This document shows, piece after piece, positions 1 through 38,400 of a stretch of DNA of 64,000 nucleotides. The DNA lies in assembly GCF_010015445.1 (NCBI RefSeq), contig NC_053118.1, forward strand, positions 7,749,781 through 7,813,780, read 5' to 3'. This DNA comes from Perca fluviatilis. Taxonomy: Eukaryota > Chordata > Actinopteri > Perciformes > Percidae. A program made the position numbers and the translations under genes. The notes beneath the pieces were generated by a model. The model was not told the origin of the DNA, ran no database searches, and saw nothing but the letters and a program-made list of their open reading frames with translations. Position 1 is the first letter of the stretch. Each line of letters opens with the position of its first letter.

Positions 1-450
1 TACCAGAATAGGTTTATGTGGTTTAATTTTCAGAAAACACCATATTTTTTGTTGTACTGCACATTGCTGCCGCTCCCCTTTTCACCCTGTGTGTTGAGCT
101 CTCTGTTTTAGCTACAGAGTGAGGCATCTCACTTCTGTTCCATCTTTGTTGGGAGTCGCACATGCGCAGTAAGGACTACTAGCCAGTCAGAAGCAGAGTA
201 TGAGGGCGTGCCACGCTAGCAGCTAGGCGAGCATTATAACGTGTGTTACAAAGTGACCCACGTTGGTCTCTGAAGTAAAGGCTGGACTACAATAGAGCTG
301 TTTGGAGCAGTTTGAGAACAGTGTTTTCTCTGGAAGATGGTAAGTCCCTTTGGGGTGGACTTTGGGCTTTTTCACTTTGGAAACCTATAATGAGCACAAA
401 AATATATACAACACAATAAAGGAAATGGAAAAAGCATAATATGAGCACTT
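1..450. repeat. Dispersed repeat in aldh2 intron 7
   Basis: The first 35 bases reappear in reverse complement at about 17243-17275 (ACCAGAATAGGTTTA...GTGGTTTAA), so this is an interspersed element. No exon 8 of aldh2 is visible in 1-594. Confidence 0.55.
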
Positions 451-594
451 TAAGAGTTCCTATTCTTGATAAATCCCCTTTGATCGGGGATAACTGTCTT
501 TTTGCTCCCACATGGTCATAAATATACATCCTGGCTTTCGAATTAGTTTTGTTATGTAGACAGCATGTTATTTATACATAAAATATATTAAAAC

Positions 595-2941
595 AGAATT
601 GCCAGATACTGTCCAAATTAATTGCACGCAGGCTGGAAAACCTGTTGCCCCAGATTATTAATCCCGATCAGTCCGGCTTTGTGAAGGCGCGCTATGCATC
701 TGACAATATCCGGAGACTATTAAATATAATTGACCACTCGGCCCTACACAATAGAACAGCCCTACTACTTTCGCTAGACGCAGAAAAAGCGTTTGATAGG
801 GTCGAGTGGTCATATTTGTTTGCTGTTCTGGAGAAATTTAATCTTGGTGAAAAATGTATTGGGTGGGTCAGAACTATGTATAGCAACCCACAAGCCCAAA
901 TATGTATAAATGGTACCCTCACTGAAAAATTTGATTTGTTTAGAGGCTGTCGGCAGGGGTGCCCTTTATCTCCATTTTTATTTAACTTGGCTATTGAACC
1001 ACTCGCAGAAGCCATACGGGCTAATGAAGAGATTGCTGGTATCAATATCGGGAAAACACAGAACAAAATTTCACTATATGCTGATGATATAATCCTATAC
1101 TTAACCAGCCCTGAGCTATCAATCCCAGCAGTATTAGACCTTATTTCTAAATTTGGAACAATATCGGGCTATAAAGTCCATTTGACGAAATCCAATGCAT
1201 TATTAATTAACTCGTCAGTTTCTAATAGACTCAGAGCAATCTCTCCGTTCACCTGGGCCCAGAACAGCTTTAAGTATCTTGGGGTAAATGTGGCTCTAAA
1301 ACTAAAGGATCTTTACTTCATAAACTACATTCCATTGCTTAAAAAGATTAAGGAGGAATTAGAACATTGGAAAATGCTCCCCATCTCATTTCTCGGACGA
1401 ATACATGTAATTAAAATGAATGTTCTGCCCCGTTTTAACTATTTATTTCAGTCACTGCCCTGTTACTTGGATAAAACATTCTTTAAATCTATAAACAAAA
1501 TGTTAACCTCTTTCATCTGGAAAAATTCCTTACCAAGAATAGCTTTTAAAACTTTAACAAAATCTAGAGAGAAAGGGGGACTGGCATTACCAGACTTACA
1601 GATGTACTATTGGGCTGCCCAAACAAAGGGCCTGATTAGCTGGGTGCAAAAGCGTAATAATGCACACTGGATAGACATAGAAGAAGAACTTTGTAATCCT
1701 ATTTCTACAACTTTGCTGCCATTCATTAACAACATAAATGCACTACATCAGATAACCAAAACATATGTAGTCTACAACACTCCTCGGGCTTGGCAAGATA
1801 TAAATAAGTTCTGTGGGAATTTTGGCAAAATCTCCAGGCTTTCCCCTGAATCCTTAAACCCAGATCTGCCACCATCTATTGGCAGATCTTTGTTCACAAA
1901 GTGGAGAGGAAATGGTATACATCAATTCCAACAATTGTTTGCCGGGGATACACTCAAGTCCTTTTCTGTTCTAATGTCAGAATATGAAATTCCGAAACAG
2001 GACTTTTATAGATACTTACAAATTCGCCATCTAATAAACACCCTAAATGGGGAAAAACGGCTGTCTTTGGGGCTGACGAATCTAGAGGAGATTTTGGTAA
2101 AATCAACATCATTAAAAGGAAAAATCTCTGTAATTTATAGTGCTCTGTTGGACTATTACAGCTCTTCCTTGACCTCTCTTAGGAACATATGGCAGAAGGA
2201 TATGGGACGTGCTTTTGACGAAGATCAGTGGGATACAATATGTCAGAATGTTTTTTCCCCACTGTCCTGTAATAAAATAACTGAACAAAATTATAAATTC
2301 ATGCACAGGGTGTACCTTACTCCGCTCCGCTTAAGTAAAATGTTTCCTAACTCATCCCCCAGATGTCATCGTTGTAAAACATGTACAGGGTCAATTATGC
2401 ATGTTTTTTGGGAATGCAGGAAATTAAAACATTTCTGGAAGGCGGTACATGATCTAACTGTTAAAATTGTGAAAACCCCGCTGGACATTACACCAACACG
2501 GTACCTCTTTGGTACGGAATTGGACAAGACCCTGGACACCACATGCAGGAAGAGGATAATCATAATGTCTTACATAGCAAAGAAATGCATCTTGCTCAAT
2601 TGGAATCAACAAAGACCCCCATCATTTAATCTGTTTAAAAAAATCCTAAATGAAACTTTGAGACTGGAACAACGCACATACGCCCTAAAAAACAAGGGGG
2701 ATGCCTTCCGCAGGATATGGGAACCGCTTATGGACCTCTGACACTACCATGTCATAACAGAGTTTGACATGTTTACATAACATTCACAAAGGATGAACTG
2801 TGATCTGTGACCATGGACTGACCTGATCTAATTGTCTGTATAATTTTTTTTTTTTTTTTTTTTTATTTATTTTTTTCTCTTCTGTCTGTTATGTTAAAAT
2901 TCAATAAAAAGATAATGGAAAAAAAAAAAAAAAGAATTGCC
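595..2941 (+). mobile_element. 5'-truncated L1/Tx1-like LINE with 9-bp target-site duplication
   Basis: The body (604-2932) opens directly in reverse-transcriptase coding sequence, so the ORF1 and endonuclease regions are missing. It ends with a 3' UTR, an AATAAA at 2903-2908 and a poly(A) tail. AGAATTGCC occurs at 595-603 and again at 2933-2941, a perfect 9-bp target-site duplication. The clean duplication and unbroken frame point to a recent insertion. It sits in aldh2 intron 7 in antisense orientation. Confidence 0.9.
603..2741 (+). CDS. LINE ORF2 fragment: reverse transcriptase and C-terminal zinc-knuckle region
   Basis: About 712 codons are open without a stop from the truncation point to TGA at 2739-2741. 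Non-LTR RT motifs appear in order: QSGFVKARYASDN, motif A (DAEKAFD), motif B (RQGCPLSPFLFNL), motif C (LYADDIILYL), and the thumb-like LGRIHVIKMNVLPRFNY. A CHRC...HVFWEC knuckle lies near residue 580. The fragment reads like the C-terminal two-thirds of a fish L1/Tx1-type ORF2. Without an endonuclease and promoter it cannot move autonomously. Confidence 0.9.
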   Translation, partial: QILSKLIARRLENLLPQIINPDQSGFVKARYASDNIRRLLNIIDHSALHNRTALLLSLDAEKAFDRVEWSYLFAVLEKFNLGEKCIGWVRTMYSNPQAQICINGTLTEKFDLFRGCRQGCPLSPFLFNLAIEPLAEAIRANEEIAGINIGKTQNKISLYADDIILYLTSPELSIPAVLDLISKFGTISGYKVHLTKSNALLINSSVSNRLRAISPFTWAQNSFKYLGVNVALKLKDLYFINYIPLLKKIKEELEHWKMLPISFLGRIHVIKMNVLPRFNYLFQSLPCYLDKTFFKSINKMLTSFIWKNSLPRIAFKTLTKSREKGGLALPDLQMYYWAAQTKGLISWVQKRNNAHWIDIEEELCNPISTTLLPFINNINALHQITKTYVVYNTPRAWQDINKFCGNFGKISRLSPESLNPDLPPSIGRSLFTKWRGNGIHQFQQLFAGDTLKSFSVLMSEYEIPKQDFYRYLQIRHLINTLNGEKRLSLGLTNLEEILVKSTSLKGKISVIYSALLDYYSSSLTSLRNIWQKDMGRAFDEDQWDTICQNVFSPLSCNKITEQNYKFMHRVYLTPLRLSKMFPNSSPRCHRCKTCTGSIMHVFWECRKLKHFWKAVHDLTVKIVKTPLDITPTRYLFGTELDKTLDTTCRKRIIIMSYIAKKCILLNWNQQRPPSFNLFKKILNETLRLEQRTYALKNKGDAFRRIWEPLMDL

Positions 2942-2945
2942 CCAC

Positions 2946-17923
<14,978 letters not shown>

Positions 17924-18010
17924 GGTGCTTCTTCCTGCTGCGGTGCAGAGCCGACACAAACAAGCGGCCAGTGGGCCCCGGAGGCCGGATCAGGCAGAGC
18001 TGGCGCTCCG

Positions 18011-18034
18011 GCCCCGCCCACACCAGTGACGTCA
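18011..18034. promoter_or_regulatory. Candidate aldh2 promoter: GC box and CRE
   Basis: A GC box (GCCCCGCCC, 18011-18019) and a palindromic CRE core (TGACGTCA, 18027-18034) lie about 90-110 bases upstream of the aldh2 ATG in a GC-rich block (17820-18040). Known factor classes would be Sp1/KLF and CREB/ATF. The promoter role is inferred from position. Confidence 0.5.
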
Positions 18035-18156
18035 GCGATAGGCTGTGTAAGAATATTTTATTTATACAGTCTATATGCGTTAAACAGATCGGTCCAACCA
18101 GGGTCACGTGGACTAGTATGTTAATTATAAATCAATTGTGAAAGAAAATAATTATT

Positions 18157-18350
18157 AATCCATTTAACTGAATGAGGCAGCTCTGCTCTAATATACACTA
18201 AGTCATGTTTTGAAATCTCCAGTTAGCTTTTAGCACTGACTTAGTGTAGGGCCCTGTGTAATCTATGTTTAGCTTATTTGAATCCTAAAAAAAATGAATA
18301 ATTTATATTGATCCATTTAACTGAATGAGGCAGTTCTGTACTAATATGAA
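18157..18350. repeat. Short direct repeat pair
   Basis: AATCCATTTAACTGAATGAGGCAG-type sequence with CTAATAT recurs with few changes at about 18157-18196 and 18309-18345, between aldh2 and rbm42. Confidence 0.5.
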
Positions 18351-18662
18351 TACATGAATGACCCTCATTCTCTAGGCTGCTATACTTGATTATGTTTACG
18401 CTGGGGTTCATTGTATGCAGGAAAAATAACTACACGCGATATGAGCAACAAACTTCCAGCAAAACAGAAGTTCAGAGCATTATTAGACAGAGATTAAAGG
18501 AACAGGGGGCAAAAGCAATGGGAGGAAGAGAGCAAAGTCTGATAGTTTTACATACATACAAAGGAAAGCAGAGGAGAGAAGAGAGAATCATATCAAGACT
18601 TAGATTGTGTCACACTGGACTCATCATCAGCACAGTGTTCAGATTCAGATCAGGTCAGCACA

Positions 18663-19690
18663 ACACAATTCAATTAAATTCAATTCAATTTTATTTATAG
18701 TATCAAATCATAACAACAGTTATCTCGAGACAATTTACAGATAGAGTAGGTCTAGACCACACTCTATAAATTCCAAAGCCCCAACAATTACAGTAATTCC
18801 CTCAAGAGCAAGCATTAGTAGTGGCTATTGCGACAGTGGCGAGGAAAAACTCCCTTTTAGGAAGAAACCTCGGCAGACCCAGACTCTTGGTAGGCGGTGT
18901 CTGACGGGGCCGGTTGGGGGTGTGATGAACAGTGGCAAATAATAGTCACATTAAATATAATGGAACAGTGACTTCGAAGGTCATCGTGGAAGTTCATGTC
19001 ATAGCAGGGCACATCATGTCATACTGAGTAGTGCAGTCTCCTATACCGGATCCTGACTACTCTGTGCGTATAAACATCACAGCAGGGCGTTGCGGGATGT
19101 AACGTGGGGCTGCAGAGCATGGGTGGATGGGGCGGACGCAGCAGGACGCGGCTGGGCATTGCAGAGAATCGCAGACCATAGCTCTGCGAAGAAGAAACAT
19201 AAGGACTCTGGGGAGTAAACTCCCCAGAGCTAGGTTAGTAACAAGCATTTCTGGGACAGGATGCATACAAAAGGAAACAAGTGAAAACAGAGATGAGAGA
19301 GCAGCTCAGTGTGTCATAGGAAGGAAGGAACTTCCCCGGCAGTCTAGAATTATAATAGCAACTAAGAGAGGCAGGTTAAAGAGAGGTGCCTGTTCGGGCT
19401 AGAACTCTCCCCAACCGGATCGGGCTGTAGGCCTACTGGCCTGCCTCCCTCTACTCTCACTATATTATTGATTATATGACAAATAAATCTGATGACTACG
19501 AAGAGGAGCAGATGGGCCAGTTAGGCGGACGCTGCAACTCCTCACTCCCTAACTATAAGCTTTTATCAAAGAGGAGGGTTTTCAGTTTACTCTTAAATGT
19601 GGTGACGGTGTCTGCCCCTCGAACCCAAATTGGGAGCTGGTTCCACAGGAGCGGAGCCTGATAGCTGAAGGCGGATGTTATACTGAGGGC
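18663..19690 (-). repeat. Common fish interspersed repeat (antisense LINE-tail type)
   Basis: On the minus strand it ends ATAAATAAAATTGAATTGAA after a GGTCTAGACCTACTC-like segment. A short plus-strand copy of the same tail is at 41318-41406. No intact ORF. It fills most of the aldh2-rbm42 spacer. Confidence 0.55.
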
Positions 19691-19966
19691 AGAGCAGCTT
19701 GTACTTTACTGTCACAAATATGAGAAGGGACAAGCCTTTAAATGTGATTCAAAACCTCCCAGAGATAAAAGTGTGATCTCAAAGCTATTCTGCAAAAGAA
19801 CCCAAGAAATCGAGTAATCAAGTAGGCCTACTATTTTAATATCTTAGACACATTAATATGATTAAGAATATATGAGTTCAGTTATTATTTGTAATTATTA
19901 TTATTAGGCCTGTGTTAAGCTGTTTTGAATATTGTACACATGAGATAGTGTGATCCACACTCCACA

Positions 19967-20030
19967 CCAGCAGTTGGCGGTAATGCACCAAATCGCTGTT
20001 TGCCAACCGCCAATAAACCTCAAGAAGAAG
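19967..20030 (+). promoter_or_regulatory. Putative promoter-proximal hairpin element of rbm42
   Basis: Contains the inverted repeat TTGGCGGT (19974-19981) / ACCGCCAA (20006-20013), then AATAAA and AAGAAGAAG. A diverged counterpart lies upstream of ppox at 46793-46848 in the ppox orientation. Position and orientation suggest a core-promoter or transcript-start element. Function is inferred only. Confidence 0.45.
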
Positions 20031-20368
20031 CACCCGCCAGTTAGCATAACGTTACAGCTCGTACAGCAGCTAGCTAGAGCATTATTGTTTCCTATTAAAA
20101 CATGTTTATCCATAGAAAGTAACTGGGTTAACTAGCAGTAACATAGAAATCATTACGATAATTCAGCAGCAATTAGCGTCGTTAGCATTAGTGGTTAGTT
20201 AGCTGGATGATACAGTAGAGCTAGCTAGGTTCTTGGCTAGCTTAGTTAGCTTCTGATGTGCTAGCTAACGCCACTTAGCTTAGTCGAAAAGCCCAGCGTG
20301 TTAGCTAAGTCAACTTAGTCAACAAGCGGTAACTTTTCATATCGAAAGCGTTAACGTCGTAGATTAAG
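20031..20368 (+). other. rbm42: Candidate 5' UTR exon of rbm42
   Basis: The base before the rbm42 ATG follows an acceptor (GTGTCTCAG, ending 20636), implying an upstream non-coding exon. The best donor is AAG|GTAAGG at 20368/20369. The 5' end is not defined; this interval is a guess bounded by the hairpin element. Confidence 0.4.
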
Positions 20369-20637
20369 GTAAGGTGCAGTATTTGGTAACGTTAGACAAA
20401 GAAAAGTGATTTACGGTGCTAACAAACGTAGCTAACTTTTTCTAAATCATTTAAGGAAGCTATCATGTAACGTTCGCGTTCTATTTTTTTGTGCTAAAAA
20501 TGAACAACAATTGGGGCATTTTGCGGTGAAGATGTTTTCTCCCATGTGTCCAAGTATTCAGTGGTTCCATTGTTGTTATGTAGCTAGGTGATGGAGACGG
20601 AGTTTGTCTGACCTCTTATCAATGTTTGTGTCTCAGC

Positions 20638-33580
<12,943 letters not shown>

Positions 33581-33729
33581 TAAGAGACTGGGTTGTGCTC
33601 CCCAGGGGACAGAAAACAACTTTGTGAGAGAGCACGACTCTTATTTTGGGTAGGTCCAATCGGGAGATGTACTGAGATTGTATAGGTGTTGACTTTTTTT
33701 TTTTTTTTCTCTCTTCTTTTTCTTCTTTA

Positions 33730-33735
33730 AATAAA
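33730..33735 (+). terminator. Poly(A) signal of rbm42
   Basis: AATAAA 150 bases past the stop, after a T/C-rich tract; the first such hexamer downstream. Confidence 0.7.
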
Positions 33736-33949
33736 ACCATAATTTCTTAGTTGTCGTTCAGATCACTGTTAATTTTACCAGAATACACTTTTTCTTCACA
33801 TTGGTAACAGATTCAAATGGATTCTTATTGAAAGTGGGCCACTGGATTTATGTTAGTTGTTCCCAGCCTAGGATTTAGAAAAGTAACGCACACTGAGGGC
33901 TGCTGATCACTGGAAGTAGACTTGAAAGCAAGAAAATAAACGTGTTGCA

Positions 33950-34024
33950 CACTCTGCCTCCATATGCATTTCTCTATGTATTCTGACGACGTTAAACATC
34001 GTCAGAATAAATGGAGGCAGAGTG
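33950..34024. other. Imperfect hairpin between rbm42 and ppox
   Basis: Outer stem CACTCTGCCTCCAT / ATGGAGGCAGAGTG (33950-33963 with 34011-34024) and inner stem TTCTGACGA / TCGTCAGAA (33981-33989 with 33999-34007). The loop is 9 bases, with a 17-versus-3-base asymmetric bulge between stems. Confidence 0.6.
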
Positions 34025-34416
34025 TTCAGTTGTCCCTATCTGGTTATTCTCATTGTGGACGTGGGAGGTGAAAGTATTTCCCAAGTAAATAAGGCAAAAG
34101 TCTGACAAGCGGGCTTTATCTTTACTTTCATTTATAGGACTCCAAACGTGCCTCAGAGAGCTTTCCATACATTATGTACAACATACTGCACTGCTGAATG
34201 CAATAACAGAATATAAAAATGAGTTGCCAATAAATGCAGGTCATATTAGTCCCTTATTCCCCACTGAAAAACGGTAATAAAAAGGAAAACAGCATGTTAA
34301 GGCATTACATACAGAGTCTCATCAGTCAGGTGGACTGAGACACAAGATAATGTGTGAATGTTCAGACACTGCGTCTATCAACACCGCATACTATTAACAC
34401 ACTAGAATATTACAAT

Positions 34417-34422
34417 TTTATT
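34417..34422 (-). terminator. Possible poly(A) signal of ppox
   Basis: First AATAAA on the minus strand after the ppox stop, about 900 bases downstream and beyond a transposon relic, so uncertain. Confidence 0.3.
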
Positions 34423-34520
34423 AAATATTGCAGCTGTGTAGCCCGCTGAACGACTGCACTTTTTACACACAAGCTCAGACAGTGAGGAGTGTGTGAGGTC
34501 TGCTGTGTTCTGTCACACTG

Positions 34521-35137
34521 AGGTACGTTTACATGCACACTAATATTCCACTATTATTCTGAATATGACAAGGTCATGTAAACAGCATATTCCCTTTGGA
34601 TATTCAGAATAAGGCCTTTTTAACAACTATAGCATTTTCTGATTAAAACGTGGGATAATCTGGTATTGTTCTGGTTTTAGAGGCATTCTTTGGACATGTA
34701 TACGTATACAGCACATTCACAATATGTGTCTCAATCTGGGTTTTTACTGCAGTTGACGGCTTATGGTCAGCTCTGTGTGTTGCTATGCTTACTGTACACA
34801 AACCAACCAGCCAACAGTTTGCAGGGCTGCAGACCCGATAAGGAGAAACACAGCTACTTTTAAACATTATCAAAGACTCTGATATCAACAGGTTTTGGGA
34901 TATGAGCCAACCTTTTTCTAGAAGCCGGCTGAAGGAATGAAAGAGGGAGGCTGAGTTCACACGCTCCATCAAGTCCTCCACCGCTGGAAAACTTTAAAAA
35001 TCCTGTTTTGCACGACTACATGTAAACGGGAATATTAGTGGAGTATTCACTTTCATTAGCCATGGAAACAGCTTAGTCAGAATATCTTTTTCGTAATAAG
35101 GGTAAAAACAGGAATATTACGTGCATGTAAACGTAGT
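34521..35137. mobile_element. DNA transposon relic with long inverted ends
   Basis: GAGGTACGTTTACATGCAC at the left mirrors GTGCATGTAAACGTAGTCCC at the right, with further inverted words such as TAATATTCC / GGAATATTA. No transposase. In the rbm42-ppox convergent spacer. Confidence 0.65.
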
Positions 35138-35321
35138 CCCTGATAAGACATGAGTGTTTTATGCAAATACAGGTTGGAATCTCAACAGCACACAACATGG
35201 GATGCCTTCAAGACACCGACAGAGAAAATGCTTTACCTGTGGGACACGGATTTTCTTTCTTAAAAAAACTAAACTTTGTATTCTATCAAAGACCCGCGTG
35301 CCTGCAGAGCACTTGGCTATG

Positions 35322-35482
35322 TCATGTCCCAGTGTTGACGCGCTCCAAAACTCCAGTTCCCAACAGCTGCTCCACAGCTGTTCGTCCATTAAAGATGACA
35401 TCGTTGACTGACACGCCGTCGTAGGAGGAGCCGATCAGAGACAGCGAGAGATTATTCTCCCTTATGAAGCTACGCATGGACT
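35322..35482 (-). CDS. ppox: ppox exon 12 (last)
   Basis: [40 protein letters not shown] and stop TGA at 35324-35322; contains the C-terminal FAD-binding segment. Confidence 0.93.
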
Positions 35483-38400
35483 CTAGAAAAGGCAGACAGA
35501 CGCACCTTTTAGATGATGTTCCACTACAACTTGTGACTGATCTTTTTTTTTTAGGCGTGATGTTTCACACCAGGGCCCCGGATCAGAGCACCCCGCTACC
35601 GTACGAATCAATCCTAATGTTGAAACTCACCTACTCTCCGGAAGTGTCCTGGGTAATACTGAGGTATACAGTCCTGACGAGGGAACAACATCACACATTA
35701 GGGTTTTAGAAATAACTGATGTATGCTATCTGGTTTTAGATTAACAAACCGGTTAAATAGTAACAACAGAGAACGCGAGGTGCATTCCATACTATATTCC
35801 TACCCTCTGTAGAGTGACCCGGCTCCAGCTGGGTGCTGTGGGGACTCCCAGGTGGCTGTGCACGGCCTCAGTGGCTCTCGCTAAAAGACGCTCCTCTGTT
35901 ACTGTGTCCGGGACCCAAAAAACCGCCCAAAAAAACCCCCCCCCCAAAAAAAAAAAAAAAAAAGGACAAGCCCGCGCCCCTCGTGGAACCCCACAGGCCC
36001 CCCCATAATCACCAACAAAAGAGGGGGCGGGCCCGCTAGCGCGGCGCTACTGATCGGTGCTCTGCACTGCGGAGCTTTACAAGCAGAAAAACAAGGCTTT
36101 AACCCTTATGTTGTCCTTCGGGTCCCATTGACCCGAAGGACAACACAAGGATTATGTGCTTCCGTTTACTTTGTTGAGAATTGCTCTCTAAAACCGGTTT
36201 CTTTTAAAGTAAGTAAGTAAAGTTTATTTCTAGAACACATTTAAACACAGTTTAAGCTGACCAAAATGCTGTACAAACAAGAACTAAGGTGCTGTATTAA
36301 CCCTTGTTTAGAGAGCAATTCTCAACAAAGTAAATGGAAGTACATAATCCTTGTGTTGTCCTTCGGGTCACTGGGACCCGAAGGACAACACAAGGGTTAA
36401 AAAAAGGGATAGTTCAGATTTTTTTGTCCTTAGCTTCTGTCCTCCTGCGGCTGTCGTTAGATCTAAAACATGCAGCCTTGTCCGTCTCCATTTCTCGTAG
36501 TGTGCACGTATCTAAAGAACAATACATATGAGCATGTGTTTTTTTTTTTTAAGGAGTGAGTGTAGTTTATAATGTGGTGGACAGTCCCCTTTATTTAACT
36601 CTCCAGTGAAAGGAGCAGCTTTAGCCTCTACGGCTAATTTCCAGCTGTAGTCCGCAGCCAGTTGTCAATAGGCTTCCTAAATACTATTTAAAATTTAAAT
36701 AAAATAAATGACATGACATTTATAATTAGAGCAGGCCTAAGCAAAAGAGAATAAGACATGTAGCACACAATTGGAGCAAACATAATGCCAGCACGGACGA
36801 TGGCCAAGGCATCCAAGCAGCTCATGCAATAAAGACAATAAAAAGGAGACAAGGGGAAAGAGAATAGTCACGGAAGACACACTGACAGCCCATACAGGAC
36901 ATAACATGGAGGCAGGCGTCAGAGATGGAGCGGCAGCAACAATGACTACACACAGCACATCTGACTGATGCATGTTCTAGTTGTCAAACAGCCGTGTTTG
37001 AAGGTGCGTTGTAAAAGGTGGAACATGTACGTATGTCTTTGATAGTGGTGGGCGGTGAATTCCTGTACCGTCAGCCTGGTAGTCCGTCCGTTAGTTCTGT
37101 CGTGCTGAGGGAAGGGAACCGAGTCGTAGACCACCCCGAGTAGAGCCTGATCCTCTGATGACGGCAGCAGGTGTCCGAAGCCCTGTCGGCACACAGACGC
37201 GGACCGGTCAACAACGAGGACGCTGAAATGACTCGGGACATCATGCTTCTGCAGGAGACAATGGGCTTCCCCCGGGCTTCTCTAAGCCACGTGGTGATGA
37301 GCATGAGAACTAGGGCTGCACGATTAATCGCAATTTTATCAAAATCGCAATATGGACTAGTGCAATACCCAAATCGCAGGCGGGGCGCAATATTTGTTAA
37401 AGGCAAAATATACACTATAAATCATTTTATTTTTATTTTGTATTATTATTTCATAATGAGAATAATGATACAAAAATCATCATTCCCTCCAATATCATAA
37501 GTCACATTGCAATTTCAGTCAATATAATAGCAACTAGATATTGTCTTCATACAGTGTGTGTGACTGTAGTTCTCACCGACACAGGCAGGATGGAGCCCTC
37601 ATACTCCAGATTCACCACAGCGACCGTTACCGTGGAGATGTCCTGCAGTAGCTGGATGAGAGGTTGACAGGAGGGGGGCAGGACTGAGGCCAGGGCTGGG
37701 GGGGGATGTGTGTGGGGGGGGGGTAAAATACTGAGATTACATTTTGAATTGTATAGTTTCTAGCAATAACACAAAGCATTTAGAGTCACGTTCTGTTAAC
37801 GTACCTTTAGCAGGCAGTGCAGAGATGATGTGGTCAGCTGATACGACTCCATCCTCCAACCTGATCTACACACACACAATAATGAACAGTCCAGCATGTT
37901 TTTGTTTTCCAGCCTGGAAGCTCAAGTTTAGTGTGTTAGCATGCTAACATTAGCATTAAAACAGTCAATGTCCCTCTATGTTTGAACTTCATACTACTCA
38001 AAGAAATCCGGTTGACTCTGGCAGAAGAGTCCAAATCCTCATTTGACCATGTTGGGCTTAAAGTTTAGGAATCCAGAATGCATGTCTTGTAGAACTTGAA
38101 AGGTTACAGTCTAGTTATTAGGATAGATGATTTCCATTAAAAACACCATGAGCTTGGACCAGGATACATGATAACAGGGAGCCAGGTTCCATTCAGCCTG
38201 AGAGGATTTGTTCTGGGAGATGGGTCAGTCCTAGGAGCTGGGTCCAGACTAGGGCTGTGTATTGGCAAGAATCTGGCGATACGATGCGTATCACGATACA
38301 TGGGTCACGATTCAATATATTGCGATACTGTGCGTAAGGCGATATATTGGGATTTTTTTTTAAGTATAATTTTAGAAAAACTAATATTTAAAAAAAAGAC

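Noticed and set aside
287..529. 80-codon minus-strand frame as aldh2 exon 8
   Set aside because: No ALDH residues and no suitable acceptor; it overlaps a dispersed repeat.
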